Shown here: piece after piece, positions 12,601 through 23,954 of the stretch
How positions within the stretch are numbered: the first letter of the stretch is position 1
Layout: the number at the start of each line of letters is the position of its first letter
Assembly: GCA_935421135.1 (NCBI GenBank)
Contig: OW285194.1
Coordinates: 16,205,376-16,269,375, forward strand
Direction of reading: 5' to 3'
Source of the DNA: Bugulina stolonifera
Taxonomy: Eukaryota > Bryozoa > Gymnolaemata > Cheilostomatida > Bugulidae
Length of the DNA: 64,000 nt
Made by a program: the position numbers and the translations under genes
The notes under the pieces: model-generated
Told to the model about the DNA's origin: nothing
Database searches by the model: none
What the model saw: the letters and a program-made list of their open reading frames with translations, nothing else

Positions 12601-14124
12601 AGATGATTTACTTTAGTTTCACTCAATTTTAGTTGTCATACTTGCATATTATTATATATAATTGGCATTTAATAATTGTAATTTATTAGAGAAAATTAAA
12701 AATGGCCGCCATTACAGCTTAAAAGCAGGGTGTGACAACTCCCAACATTGAGTATTTAATTTCCGGTTCGGTGTTTTTTCATGAACTAAAAAAACTGAAT
12801 TAAACCAAGGGTGAGAAGACAACTTCGGTTTCATTCAGTTTTTTAAAAAACTCAGCAAAAAAATTGAATGGACATGCAAATCAAAACCGCCCAGCACGAT
12901 GGTAAGGTATAGACGGTTTAGTATAGGTGATATAGTATAGGTGGTTGAGTATAGGTGGTTTAGTACCTGCAGGCCAGGCGTCTAAATGTAGCAACCTCCT
13001 CGTAGTTTGGTGCCAAAACTGTGAAGGTAGTGGCTCTGGAGGGACCACAGAAGAAGTGACAGCAGCAGTTACTACCTGCAGTGTACAAAATATAGCCTAT
13101 AGAACTACCTGCAGTGTACAAATATAGCCTATAGAACTACCTGCAGTGTACAAAATATAGCCTATAGAACTACCTGCAGTGTACAAATATAGCCTATAGA
13201 ACTACCTGTAGTGTACAAATATAGCCTATAGAACTACCTGCAGTGTACAAATATAGCCTATAGAACTACCTTCAGTGTACAAATATAGCCTATAGAACTA
13301 CCTGCAGTGTACAAATATAGCCTATAGAACTACCTGCAGTGTACAAATATAGCCTATAGAACTACCTGCAGTGTACAAATATAGCCTACAGCGTATTGAA
13401 AAGTGTTATCAGTGATATAAATTAGACAATTCCAAATACAACTAATGACCCCAATACTCAGTGTAGCTGCACATGACTCTTACATGTGTTCAAGACTCAA
13501 GTAACCAATTACTGTATGATAGATGCTCCACAGTGGGCCAGTAGCCAGCAATAGTACTGTAGCAATAGCAATGTACAATAGCAATGTACTGACTAACACT
13601 GCTCACAAGGTTAGATTTGCTCATGCGGGACCTAGTGGAGGGAGCAGAACATACATGTATATGAGCTGCAGTGGTATGGCTCTACTTACTACACCTACTA
13701 ATGAAGTCACTTACTCTCGTGTATGAGGAATAGAGTTGTGTCCTCTGCATCTTTATCTCTAACCTTATACTGATTGGGTGCACAAGCCCAGTCTGCAAAC
13801 AGCATAGACATCAGTGCATGTACTACATGGTAAATAGACATCAGTGTATGTACTACATACATTCAAATAAGTAAAGGTGTCTACACACATACATTCAGAT
13901 AAGACAGTGTTAAAGTTCAACATGATGTAGTGATGTATCTATGTAATACATGTACCTTCTAGCTGCTTCTGCTTGTCCAGCGTTATGATCAAATCATGAC
14001 TTGTTTCTAACCTCATTAAAGCTTCTCTAGATGTCAATGGGTGAGTATCGGCAACATAGAGTCTCCCTCCATGACCTCTAGAAGGAGCTTTGACTATAGC
14101 TCCTGATATATCTGCCTTTAACAT
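6638..14124 (-). CDS. Phospholipid scramblase, 7 exons, hosts a nested gene
   Basis: Exons on the minus strand are 14124-13956, 13792-13715, 13075-12967, 7864-7769, 7673-7565, 7225-7138 and 6777-6638. Phases agree throughout, giving 262 residues. Family hallmarks appear in order: [10 protein letters not shown] near residue 50-60, the [13 protein letters not shown] core, the cysteine cluster [13 protein letters not shown] (a likely palmitoylation site), [21 protein letters not shown], and a C-terminal hydrophobic segment ([18 protein letters not shown]) as in scramblases. Members move phospholipids between membrane leaflets in response to calcium or act at the plasma membrane and nucleus. The 5.1-kb intron 3 (7865-12966) contains a whole aldo-keto reductase gene on the other strand plus two transposons. 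The start at MLKADIS is the first suitable ATG; an upstream non-coding exon is possible. Confidence 0.88.
8002..8332. mobile_element. Non-autonomous hAT-type element
   Basis: This 331-bp element has perfect 13-bp terminal inverted repeats, CAGTGGTCAAAGT, and the exact 8-bp target duplication ACCGTAAC (7994-8001 and 8333-8340). Both fit hAT transposons. It has no transposase and lies inside scramblase intron 3, upstream of the nested reductase gene. Confidence 0.9.
8956..11638 (+). CDS. Aldo-keto reductase, 8 exons, nested in scramblase intron
   Basis: Coding exons are 8956-9027, 9377-9544, 9844-9960, 10200-10295, 10485-10708, 10825-10993, 11154-11251 and 11563-11638; frame is kept for 339 residues. 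The catalytic tetrad has the spacing of the AKR1 family: Asp46 (HIDTAQ), Tyr51 (NYYNEE), Lys80 (FITTK) and His113 (YLIHFP). Later come [11 protein letters not shown], the cofactor motif [14 protein letters not shown] (the phosphate-binding loop of NADPH) and a C-terminal HPFFPW. These enzymes reduce aldehydes and ketones with NADPH in the cytosol; the substrate cannot be read from sequence. A TAG right after exon 7 (11253-11255) would end the protein early if intron 7 were retained; I chose splicing at the GTAGGT donor because exon 8 restores the family's C terminus. Confidence 0.92.
11398..11547. repeat. 30-bp minisatellite, about 5 copies
   Basis: Tandem units of 30 bp (TCACCAGTACAAACTACCAC plus CTCCATGGTG) lie in intron 7 of the aldo-keto reductase, ending just before the exon 8 acceptor. 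Units vary at a few bases. The array is open in several frames but not coding. Confidence 0.9.
11907..12897. mobile_element. Probable hAT-like element with internal triplication
   Basis: The left end GTGCTGCACGGTGTTTTGG and the right end (complement GTGCTGGGCGGTTTTGATT) are imperfect inverted repeats, flanked by ATGGTA (11901-11906 and 12899-12904). Inside are three tandem copies of a block of roughly 190-230 bp (near 12070-12290, 12300-12480 and 12490-12710), each containing GATGCCATCCTTGGAAT or a close variant and CTTAGCTRCAGCCAT. No transposase is present. The family assignment is tentative because the flanking duplication is short. Confidence 0.6.
13071..13390. repeat. 32-bp minisatellite at scramblase exon 3 acceptor
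   Basis: About ten tandem copies of ACTACCTGCAGTGTACAAAT plus ATAGCCTATAGA. On the minus strand every unit reads ...TACACTGCAG|GTAGT..., the same as the acceptor and first bases of scramblase exon 3 (which starts at 13075). The array therefore consists of repeated copies of a splice acceptor. Confidence 0.9.
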
Positions 14125-15440
14125 CACTGATGTAGATGTCCTGGCTCACCTAAAACGTACAGCAAAAAAGTCTTAGTCCAATCATAAACTATATATATAC
14201 ATATATGACCAACATGTACTAACAGATACGAGCACATACAGATATTGAATCAGCAAGACACTAGGTATGGACCATCACTCTCCTGTGTGGATACCTCAGT
14301 CTTTGACACTAGAGTAAGTAGAGTTACTAACCTCTGATCCACTAACTGGTCCAACTGCAACTGCAAGCATGCGCGGAGGGTTGCTAGCTACTATACACAG
14401 TCGTATTACTGTATGTGTAATATGTGTACTGCAGATATATTAAAATTACCCATTACTCCATATTCTTAATAACATCACACTGCCTGCCACTCAAATTAGT
14501 CAGTTCAATAGAATATAAACAGTTGGGAGCACTGGAGAGTCAGCTCAAGTTATACTCAACTTAATTCATATCAAACACTGCGTAAATGAACTTCCAGCTT
14601 TTAAATGAAATGCAATTAACTTTCCTATTCTAATTACAAATGCACAGGTGTGACATGTCTGGTAGTGTGTGACATGTCTGGTAGCCCTTAGTAGAAAAAT
14701 CTTATACTAGCCTGGATGGGTGGGTGTAGAATTTAGTCTTGGTTCTAAACCATTATTTGTCAAATCTTGGATGACAGTGGTGAGAGAGCTCACCTGGAGC
14801 CCAGGCTATAGCAGTAGGTTCTCTGTAAATATACACATACTTCATAATTATATACAATACATGATGTAGCCCACAGAGCTTCATATCAACCATCATACAT
14901 TGTACATGTACCCTCTAATGTTATTTATAATTATATATTACATGAATTACATTTTATTGCCAGATACGTTTGTAGGAAAATATTATGTTCACAAGTAAAA
15001 TAACAGAGCATAACAAATAACTGAATGTATCAAAAAATATATTTTCTAGAAAATTAGAAAGGAGGTGAAAATAGGACTATAAAATGACATTGCATAATAT
15101 GCAGCACCCATAACAGTATATTACATGCTACATGTACATGTAGTAGTCTGAGAGAATTTATTGCAGGTTAGACTAGACTAGAGCAGGTAGACTATTATAA
15201 TCCTAGGCCACAGGGAGATTCTCCAACAATAAGAATCATTATGATATATAAGTTAGTAGTAGTAGTAGTTAGTTGAACATTAGAAGTGCATTGTAATACT
15301 ATCATGAGTGGAAATAAGTCCACAATACGTGCTACCAAGTCAGGTGACAAGAGTAACCATATTTGAGCATCAGATGGTGACTGTTTGAACTGGCACACAG
15401 TGTAGATAGCTGCAGTAGGACACTATGAGAGTAGCCTGTG
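14125..15440. other. Intergenic region, no gene seen
   Basis: This stretch lies between the scramblase start and the protease stop, both on the minus strand. A minus-strand AATAAA at 15162-15157 lies 280 bp past the protease stop and could be its poly(A) signal. A short (GTA)n run occurs near 15250. No exon was recognised. Confidence 0.5.
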
Positions 15441-18400
15441 TCAACTGTACATATAGACTAACAGACTGTAAACAAGTATACCAGAAGTGGTGAGTACACG
15501 GCTAGAGGAAATACTGCTAGACAGAGATTTGCCATCTCTCACTATCTGTGTAGGTGCTGAGCAGGTGGTAGGTGCTGGTGTAGAAGTAGGAGATGTAGTA
15601 GTAGTAGTAGTAGTAGTAGTAGTAATGTCTATATACTCAGATAGTCTAAGATCTCGGTCAGTACACAGCACATCTGAGGCCGGACATTGTATCCCCCCTT
15701 TCATTCCATCAACCTAAACCAACATAGGATGGAATATTTCACATCTAATGCCAACCAAGTAGACAAATAGAGAGATACAAACATCTAAGGGATGGAAATA
15801 TATTATTAGCTCACCCACCTCTATCCTCTGGTTGTAGGGGCAGCTAATCCACGACCCATTAATATGCACCTGTAGACTGCCCTCCACACATCTTCGTCTG
15901 TAGCAGTTGCTTTGATTGGTCAGCGCGTCTGACTACAACAAATTACAGCCATGCTTGAACTGAACATGACAGCAACAGCAAGTGGAGTAGGTAAGTATAG
16001 TGGTGAGTATAGTGGTGAGTATAGTGGTGAGTATAGTGGTGAGTATAGTGGTAAGTATAGTGGTGAGTATAGTGGTAAGTATAATGGTGAGTATAGTGGT
16101 GAGTATAGTGGTGAGTATAGTGGTGAGTATAGTGGTGAGTATATAGTGGTGAGTATATAGTGGTAAGTATAGTGGTAAGTATAGTGGTAAGTATAATGGT
16201 GAGTATAGTGGTGAGTATAGTGGTGAGTATAGTGGTGAGTATAGTGGTGAGTATAGTGGTAAGTATAGTGGTGAGTATAGTGGTGAGTATAGTGGTAAGT
16301 ATATAGTGGTGAGTATAGTGGTAAGTATAATGGTAAGTATAGTGGTAAGTATAGTGGTGAGTATAGTGGTAAGTATAATGGTGAGTATAGTGGTGAGTAT
16401 AGTGGTGAGTATAGTGGTGAGTATAGTGGTGAGTATATAGTGGTGAGTATATAGTGGTAAGTATAGTGGTAAGTATAGTGGTAAGTATAATGGTGAGTAT
16501 AGTGGTGAGTATAGTGGTGAGTATAGTGGTGAGTATAGTGGTAAGTATAATGGTGAGTATAGTGGTGAGTATAGTGGTGAGTATAGTGGTGAGTATAGTG
16601 GTGAGTATAGTGGTGAGTATAGTGGTGAGTATAGTGGTGAGTATAGTGGTGAGTATAGTGGTGAGTATAGTGGTGAGTATAGTGGTGAGTATAGTGGTGA
16701 GTATAGTGGTGAGTATAGTGGTGAGTATATAGTGGTGAGTGTAGTGGTGAGTATAGTGGTGAGTATAGTGGTGAGTATAGTGGTGAGTATATAGTGGTGA
16801 GTGTAGTGGTGAGTATAGTGGTGAGTATAGTGGTGAGTATAGTGGTGAGTATAGTGGTGAGTATAGTGGTGAGTATAGTGGTGAGTATATAGTGGTGAGT
16901 ATATAGTGGTGAGTATAGTGGTGAGTATAGTGGTGAGTATAGTGGTGAGTATAGTGGTGAGTATAGTGGTGAGTATATAGTGGTGAGTGTAGTGGTGAGT
17001 ATAGTGGTGAGTATAGTGGTGAGTATAGTGGTGAGTATAGTGGTAAGTATAGTGGTGAGTGTAGTGGTAAGTATAATGGTAAGTATAGTGGTAAGTGTAG
17101 TGGTAAGTATAATGGTAAGTATATAGTGGTAAGTGTAGGCAAATATAACTTACCTTGTGTAAGTTGGATACAAAACATCTACAATCCTCACAGTATTCCT
17201 CCATACTGTTGGCACCAGCAGGTTTGGGTATAAAACATTCCCCCTAGACAGCATAATATACACTATATACATGTATATAATATATAATATATTGTATATA
17301 TGTACAACATATAATAAAATTATGATAGCCTGGTAGCTATGTATGCCACACTAAGCAGTACGTCTAACTGTAAACCTCAAGTAGTAGTTAGTTATGCAAT
17401 TATTGATGTCCAGGTGGCCTACACATTAGAATTGTGGCTGAATAGACCACACATAGACCTTGCTAATAGCTAGGTGATAGTACTGTCAAACTGAGCTAGC
17501 TGAAACACGATTGGGCGCAGGCTGAGTTTATTAGTCACTATGGTTACAGCAAGTGAGTTGAAGCCACTCAGTGATACACTGTGCAAGTCTTAGAGTTAGT
17601 ACAATAATCTAGTATATACACAGGAAGACAAGGAAGTTATAGACTTATCTAACCTGGTTGTCCGGTTTATAATACTGACACATGGGTATCCTTGATTCAG
17701 TGGGTGTGCACGTCCCCTTATGTAGGTGTAGGTAGTGGCATCCAGGTTCTCCACTAAAACATCACATACATGTATATAATATATAATGTTAGAGCGTCGA
17801 AGGTGGAGTAGTGCAAACAGTAGACATAGAGTAGTAGAGTAGCAGTAGTGTAAACAGTAGACATAGTACAACATGTAGTGTAACACATAGTGTAACACGT
17901 ATAGTAACACGCATAGTAACACGTAGTGCAACATGTAAAGTAACACATAGTATAACACATAGTATAACACGTAGTATAACACGTATAGTAACACATAGTG
18001 CAACCAGTCCGAGTGGTTCATGCATACTAGTGGAGTAGTTAGCCAATCATCACACTAGGTGTATTATACCTGGTCTGGCAGAAGAATCTGTCCTGAATGT
18101 GGCCATCTTTGACTTTCTGACAATAGTTAGTTGGGTGACCAAAGTCACAGCCTGAGTTCTTACCCCAGAGATGGGGCGTAGTAAGGCTGTCTGCCACCTT
18201 GTACCACCCTGTGTCTTTAAACCAGGCTACGGTGATATTGTCTAACACTTGCATATAAGGTTCCTTTACAAATGGAGACATCAATGATCCCATCATAGAT
18301 GTCCAAGTCCAATGATCTCCTGCTACAGGATCAACTCCACCCTGCGCAGATACAAAGAAGGGCATGTACAATGTATGCATGTAGTACATAAAGAATAGCA

Positions 18401-21400
18401 TGTACAATGTATGCATGTAGCATATATGTAGATAATAGCATGTATCTGTATGTATGTAGTATATAGAGAATAGCATGTATCTGTATGTATGTAGTATATA
18501 GAGAATAGCATGTATCTGTATGTATGTAGTATATAGATAATAGCATGTATCTGTATGTATGTAGTATATAGAGAATAGCATGTATCTGTATGTATGTAGT
18601 ATATAGAGAATAGCATGTATCTGTATGTATGTAGTATATAGAGAATAGCGTGTATCTGTATGTATGTAGTATATAGAGAATAGCATGTATCTGTATGTAT
18701 GTAGAATATATAGAATAGCATGTATTTGTATGTATGTAGTATATAGAGAATAGCATGTATTTGTATGTATGTAGTATATAGAGAATAGCATGTATCTGTA
18801 TGTATGTAGTATATAGAGAATAGCATGTATTTGTATGTATGTAGTATATAGAGAATAGCATGTATCTGTATGTATGTAGTATATAGATAATAGCATGTAT
18901 CTGTATGTATGTAGTATGTAGAGAATAGTATGTATCTGTATGTATGTAGTATATAGAGAATAGCATGTATAGCTCTAGTACTCACAGTTGCACTGGGTAG
19001 TCCATAGACAGACCATACTGGCCCAGTATCAGGGGTGTGAATACAGTTAGTATGCTCCTGCCAGGCCGACAGAGTGTGCAGCCCCTGCAACTCGTACCTG
19101 TAATCTAAAATACAATCAAAGCAACAACTGAGTCTCCACACACAACATAGTACATAGTACATAGTACATACTGTTATAGTACATACTGTTATAGTATATA
19201 TAGTAGTACATACTGTTACAGTATATATAGTAGTACATACTGTTATAGTATATATAGTAGTACATACTGTTAGAGTATATATAGTAGTACATACTGTTAC
19301 AGTATATAGTATAGTACGTACTGTTACAGTATATATAGTACATCGTAGTACATACTGTTATAGTATATAAAGTAGTACATACTGTTATAGTATATATAGT
19401 AGTACGCACTGTTACAGTATATATAGTAGTACATACTGTTACAGTATATATAGTAGTACGCACTGTTACAGTATATATAGTAGTACATACTGTTACAGTA
19501 TATAGTATAGTAGTACATACTGTTACAGTATATAGTATAGTAGTACATACTGTTATAGTATATAGTATAGTAGTACGCACTGTTACAGTATATAGTATAG
19601 TAGTACATACTGTTACAGTATATAGTATAGTAGTACATACTGTTACAGTATATAGTATAGTAGTACATACTGTTACAGTATATAGTATAGTAGTACATAC
19701 TGTTACAGTATATAGTATAGTAGTACATACTGTTACAGTATATAGTATAGTAGTACATACTGTTACAGTATATAGTATAGTAGTACATACTGCTATAGTA
19801 TATAGTATAGTAGTACGCACTGTTACAGTATATAGTATAGTAGTACGCACTGTTACAGTATATAGTATAGTAGTACATACTGTTACAGTATATAGTATAG
19901 TAGTACATACTGTTACAGTATATAGTATAGTAGTACATACTGCTATAGTATATAGTATAGTAGTACGCACTGTTACAGTATATAGTATAGTAGTACATAC
20001 TGTTACAGTATATAGTATAGTAGTACGCACTGTTACAGTATATAGTATAGTAGTACGCACTGTTACAGTATATATAGTAGTACGCACTGTTACAGTATAT
20101 AGTATAGTAGTACATACTGTTACAGTATATAGTATAGTAGTACATACTGTTACAGTATATAGTATAGTAGTACATACTGTTACAGTATATAGTATAGTAG
20201 TACATACTGCTATAGTATATAGTATAGTAGTACGCACTGTTACAGTATATAGTATAGTAGTACGCACTGTTACAGTATATAGTATAGTAGTACATACTGT
20301 TACAGTATATAGTATAGTAGTACATACTGTTACAGTATATAGTATAGTAGTACATACTGCTATAGTATATAGTATAGTAGTACGCACTGTTACAGTATAT
20401 AGTATAGTAGTACGCACTGTTACAGTATATAGTATAGTAGTACATACTGTTACAGTATATAGTATAGTAGTACATACTGTTACAGTATATAGTATAGTAG
20501 TACATACTGCTATAGTATATAGTATAGTAGTACGCACTGTTACAGTATATAGTATAGTAGTACATACTGTTACAGTATATAGTATAGTAGTACGCACTGT
20601 TACAGTATATAGTATAGTAGTACATACTGTTACAGTATATATAGTAGTACATACTGTCACGAGAGATAGAGTTGTCCCTTAACATGGCCCATGGGAACCT
20701 GTGAGGCTGATTGTACTTGTCACCTTGAAACCTACAGTCCAGCTGACCCATAGTGAGCTGACAACTCCGAATAAAGAGTAGAATACTGGAGCCCATGAAT
20801 CCCATGGCATGAAGTAACTCATGCAGGATGGTCTACAAGTAAACAGGTAAACTGTTCTACTATCAACAAATACAGAGCACATGCTATTCCACATACATGC
20901 AGATAACTGCAATGGAAACACGATCAACCACAAAACATCTAGTATAAAGTACAGGTTTGTATATGCAGATTGACTTGATACCAGTAGCTATCCCATACAT
21001 ATCCTAGTCTGGTTCAAGCGTAGATAGATAGCCAAGGCTATAGTTATAGGTAACTCACCTCTCTCAGCTTAGCCTTAGAAACAGAAGTGAAGCCTACAGG
21101 ACACATGTTCAGGTAGGAGGCTATCGGTCTACCAAACTGATCCCTCTTACATATCTTAGCGAACCCCAACACACCTCCATTATACTCTTTCTAAAACCCA
21201 AAGTCGATAGTCTTAGTACTAGTGTATATACATATATAGTATAGTTAGTGTTAGTACTAGTGTATATAGCATAGTTAATGTTAGTGTGAGTATACATACA
21301 CAATAGTCCAATGACTGAGCACTGATATAGACGACTATGTCTGTATTGTTGACTCCAGCACCTCCTGGTATATCCACCACGTACTCAGTCTCATCACTGT

Positions 21401-23954
21401 AAATCCTGAAATCGGCAAAGTGTTCAGCTGGCATCTATCAAATAGAGCACCATGAGGAGATGAGATTCCCAGCCCATACACAATACACTTTACTTACTAA
21501 CAACTCCGTTTATCTCTATGACAATGGAACATACAGCATTAGACAAGACATGGTTATAATGTAAAACTGGGCTTATACAGATTGTTAAAAGTATGAGAGC
21601 AGATATCTGTGTATACATATGTAGATACAGAGAATACAAAACATGTCACAGTCAGTCCAATAATATGGACTACATCATTCTGGCACTATATATTACTATA
21701 GGTAGGCCCTTCTATATTACTATACCTGTATAGCTAGGCCCAATATATTACTACAGGGGCATAGGTTAGAAATATTGAGTGGGGAGGCAGAAAGTTGGGT
21801 GGGAGGGGGGGTGCGGGCACCCCCAGCAAATGCACGCGCAGCGGAAAATTTTCAAATCTCACTCTCTGAAGAGCAAAAATTTAAACATAGCAGCATACTA
21901 GTTCTAGCATCACTACAACAGGTACTCATTACTACTTCTGCTTAAAAAATACAGTTGCTACTACTTGCAACAAGAGTAAAAGTGTTACAGTACTATTACT
22001 AGCTAGTAGAATTTCATAATAACTACAATACTGCATGATTGTATCTTTTTACAAAGAGTCCATAGGCACACGTGTATTTTATACATTAAAATTTTCAACT
22101 TTTAATAGCTGATCAACAACTATTGTTATTATAAATTAATTATTTAAAATAAATTGCATTTAAAATAAATATCTTCGTAAGAAAAGTGTAGTAGCCTATA
22201 AAAGCTAAGATAATACTAATAGTGTAATTATATTTAAATAGATTTAAAATTAAAATATGTAATTATTGTTATATTATTTTATTTTTAAATTAGCGTTTTT
22301 TCTTTACAATACATATTTAGATGTTAGTAGTGAATGTAGCAGTAGAGTGGTAGCTGTCAGTGGAATGGTAATGGCTGGAATGAATAACTAAAATGAATGC
22401 AAAAACTTTTAATTTTATTAAAAGAACAATTTAAAATTACAAATATTTTTTAAAGAAGCCAAAATAATATTGGGATTAAATTTCATGCATCTGCTTGTAG
22501 TCAGTGACAGGAAAGGAACAACCTCATGGATAGCAGTGACTTAAAAATTGATTCAACTGATGCAACTGTTTACTACTTTTACTTTTGCACTTATTACTTT
22601 TTCTTTGGTATAAATAACTATCCATAAAAAAATATCTATTCATTCCTTCACAAGACCGCAATTTAATAACCTTGGCATAGCCATAGAGCCTTTTAGCAGA
22701 GTACACAGTTTTATGGGCCCCTTTGTGTATCACTCATATGGTATCACTTGCAATGTAGTCATTATTCCAGGATTACTGGTTATTGTTGCGCAGCAACACA
22801 ATAGAGTTATAAGTAGAGTGATAACGCCATAGAGTTATAACTAGAGTGATAACGCTTCGGTCGCGAGCCGGAAATGAAGCAAATATTAAGGGAAAAAGTG
22901 CTGAATTTTCAAAAGTAGTGTTCTTAGGCCACTTTATTTTGGCAACAGGGGCGGCAGTGCCAGCCTGCCGCCCCTTAGAATACGCCCCTGTACTATACCT
23001 GTATTATAGGTAGGCCCTATATATTACTATACCTGGAAGCCCTCTCTTACTCCACATGTTTCTCTCACCATCGTGCTCCCCCACCTCTCTTTACAGAGTC
23101 TGCTGCCTACAGCTAATGGATTCTTACACAACTTTGCAGAGTCGTATTCAAATCTCAGGCTGTCAGAGACAGGGAACACTACAACCACAAATAATTCCAG
23201 TGTAGAAATGATCTTAGATATTAACCCAAGCATGCAATGTATTTATAAGGCATCATCACAGAAAGCTACTGTTACCATCACTGTTACATTAACATACATG
23301 CACATTGCCAGGCCTTACATAACGATATGAAGCAGGACAAACCTTGGAGAAATTGCTGTATCAACTGTATACCTTCTGCAACAAGCCCTCTATAAACTTT
23401 TTGATCGGACACATCTGTCAGATGCTGTGATAGGTCTACTTCATAAGTATGAATTCTGATTGGTCGATACCATTCATAGATGGAGGAGTCACTACGCACC
23501 GGCAGCGATGCACCGGTCACATGGTAACTAAATAGAGCAATATTAATGAGCGATAAGGTTTATATATAACCCAAATGCATGATTGCTTAACATGGCTATC
23601 TGTAACATAGCACTCCTAAAATGTGTATAATTAAAATTGGTATGCAGGTGTTAGTTTGGGCTCCAGCTGAACCGGTCCTTCAAATGTCTGGGTAGACTTT
23701 TGGCTTCACCATGACAAGCCATAAAAGAGTGAGTTTCACAAATAGGAATTCTATTCAATTTTTAAATTTCGATTTTTCAAAGTAGAAAACGGATGTAGGC
23801 CTATGTTACATGAAGTAAATAGTATAAAATCAATGAAGTGTTATAGCTTCATGACAACTTATATACAAACAACACACCTGACTTGAGTATACTCCCTCCA
23901 GGCTGCACAGAGATGTAGAATGCTAAAGGAAAAGGCTACGAAATAGATCCGCAT
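15441..23954 (-). CDS. LMLN: Leishmanolysin-like metalloprotease (M8), 12 exons
   Basis: Exons (minus) are 23954-23878, 23527-23343, 23178-23033, 21434-21300, 21190-21059, 20832-20655, 19104-18986, 18341-18070, 17753-17654, 17243-17154, 15932-15819 and 15713-15441; all phases match, giving 606 residues. It starts with a signal peptide (MRIYFVAFSFSILHLCAA). The zinc site is HELLH at 229-233, with the third ligand in GDHW (His334) and a downstream Met-turn (SLMSP). A cysteine-rich C-terminal domain follows, then a Thr-rich stretch with ten consecutive Thr encoded by (ACT)n, and a hydrophobic tail that could direct GPI anchoring. M8 proteases are secreted or surface zinc endopeptidases. Introns carry very long minisatellites and a 1.2-kb transposon. 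Family identity is firm; the orthology symbol is inferred. Confidence 0.92.
15991..17137. repeat. 12-bp minisatellite of GTRAGTATAGTG units
   Basis: Roughly 95 units of GTGAGTATAGTG or GTAAGTATAGTG, with occasional TATAG insertions, fill the protease's last long intron, 17 bp past the exon 10 donor. On the plus strand, opposite to the host gene, each unit is a consensus 5' splice site. The array is open in all minus-strand frames, giving artefactual repeated peptides. Confidence 0.95.
17855..18005. repeat. Degenerate short tandem repeat
   Basis: Imperfect units of about 10 bp (GTAACACATA / GTATAACACA) lie in the protease intron between exons 8 and 9. No function is visible. Confidence 0.7.
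18400..18970. repeat. 35-bp minisatellite, about 16 copies
   Basis: Tandem units of 35 bp (TAGCATGTATCTGTATGTAT plus GTAGTATATAGAGAA) fill the protease intron between exons 7 and 8. Open frames across it are artefacts of the periodicity. Confidence 0.93.
19150..20655. repeat. 30-bp minisatellite, about 50 copies, abutting exon 6 donor
   Basis: About 1.5 kb of 30-bp units (CAGTATATAGTATAGTAGTA plus CATACTGTTA), with ordered variants. On the minus strand the array begins at the exon 6 donor: exon end ACA, then GTATGTACTACTATA. Every unit repeats ACAGTATGTACTACTATA, so the junction itself is the repeated sequence. Variant units recur in blocks, indicating multi-unit duplication. Confidence 0.95.
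21754..22990. mobile_element. Non-autonomous DNA transposon, CAGGGGC termini
   Basis: This 1,237-bp element starts CAGGGGC and ends GCCCCTG, flanked by the 5-bp duplication TACTA (21749-21753 and 22991-22995). It interrupts a short host repeat (AATATATTACTATACCTG) that can be rejoined across the site. A GGGGCGGCAG/CTGCCGCCCC hairpin lies near the right end. The inside is AT-rich with no recognisable transposase. It sits in the protease intron between exons 3 and 4. A hAT relative with short target duplications is plausible. Confidence 0.75.

Noticed and set aside
15933..17204. Very long minus-strand ORFs (over 400 codons) of repeated Leu-Thr-Thr-Ile, His-His-Tyr-Thr or Ser-Pro-Leu-Tyr
   Set aside because: They are translations of the 12-bp minisatellite in an intron; all frames are open because the unit lacks stops.
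18039..19162. Long ORFs through the 35-bp array
   Set aside because: Periodic artefact; the real exons are 18070-18341 and 18986-19104.
19116..20805. 500-codon minus-strand ORFs of repeated Thr-Val-Thr-Val or Tyr-Tyr-Thr-Ile
   Set aside because: They follow the 30-bp intronic array; only 20655-20832 of this stretch is a real exon.
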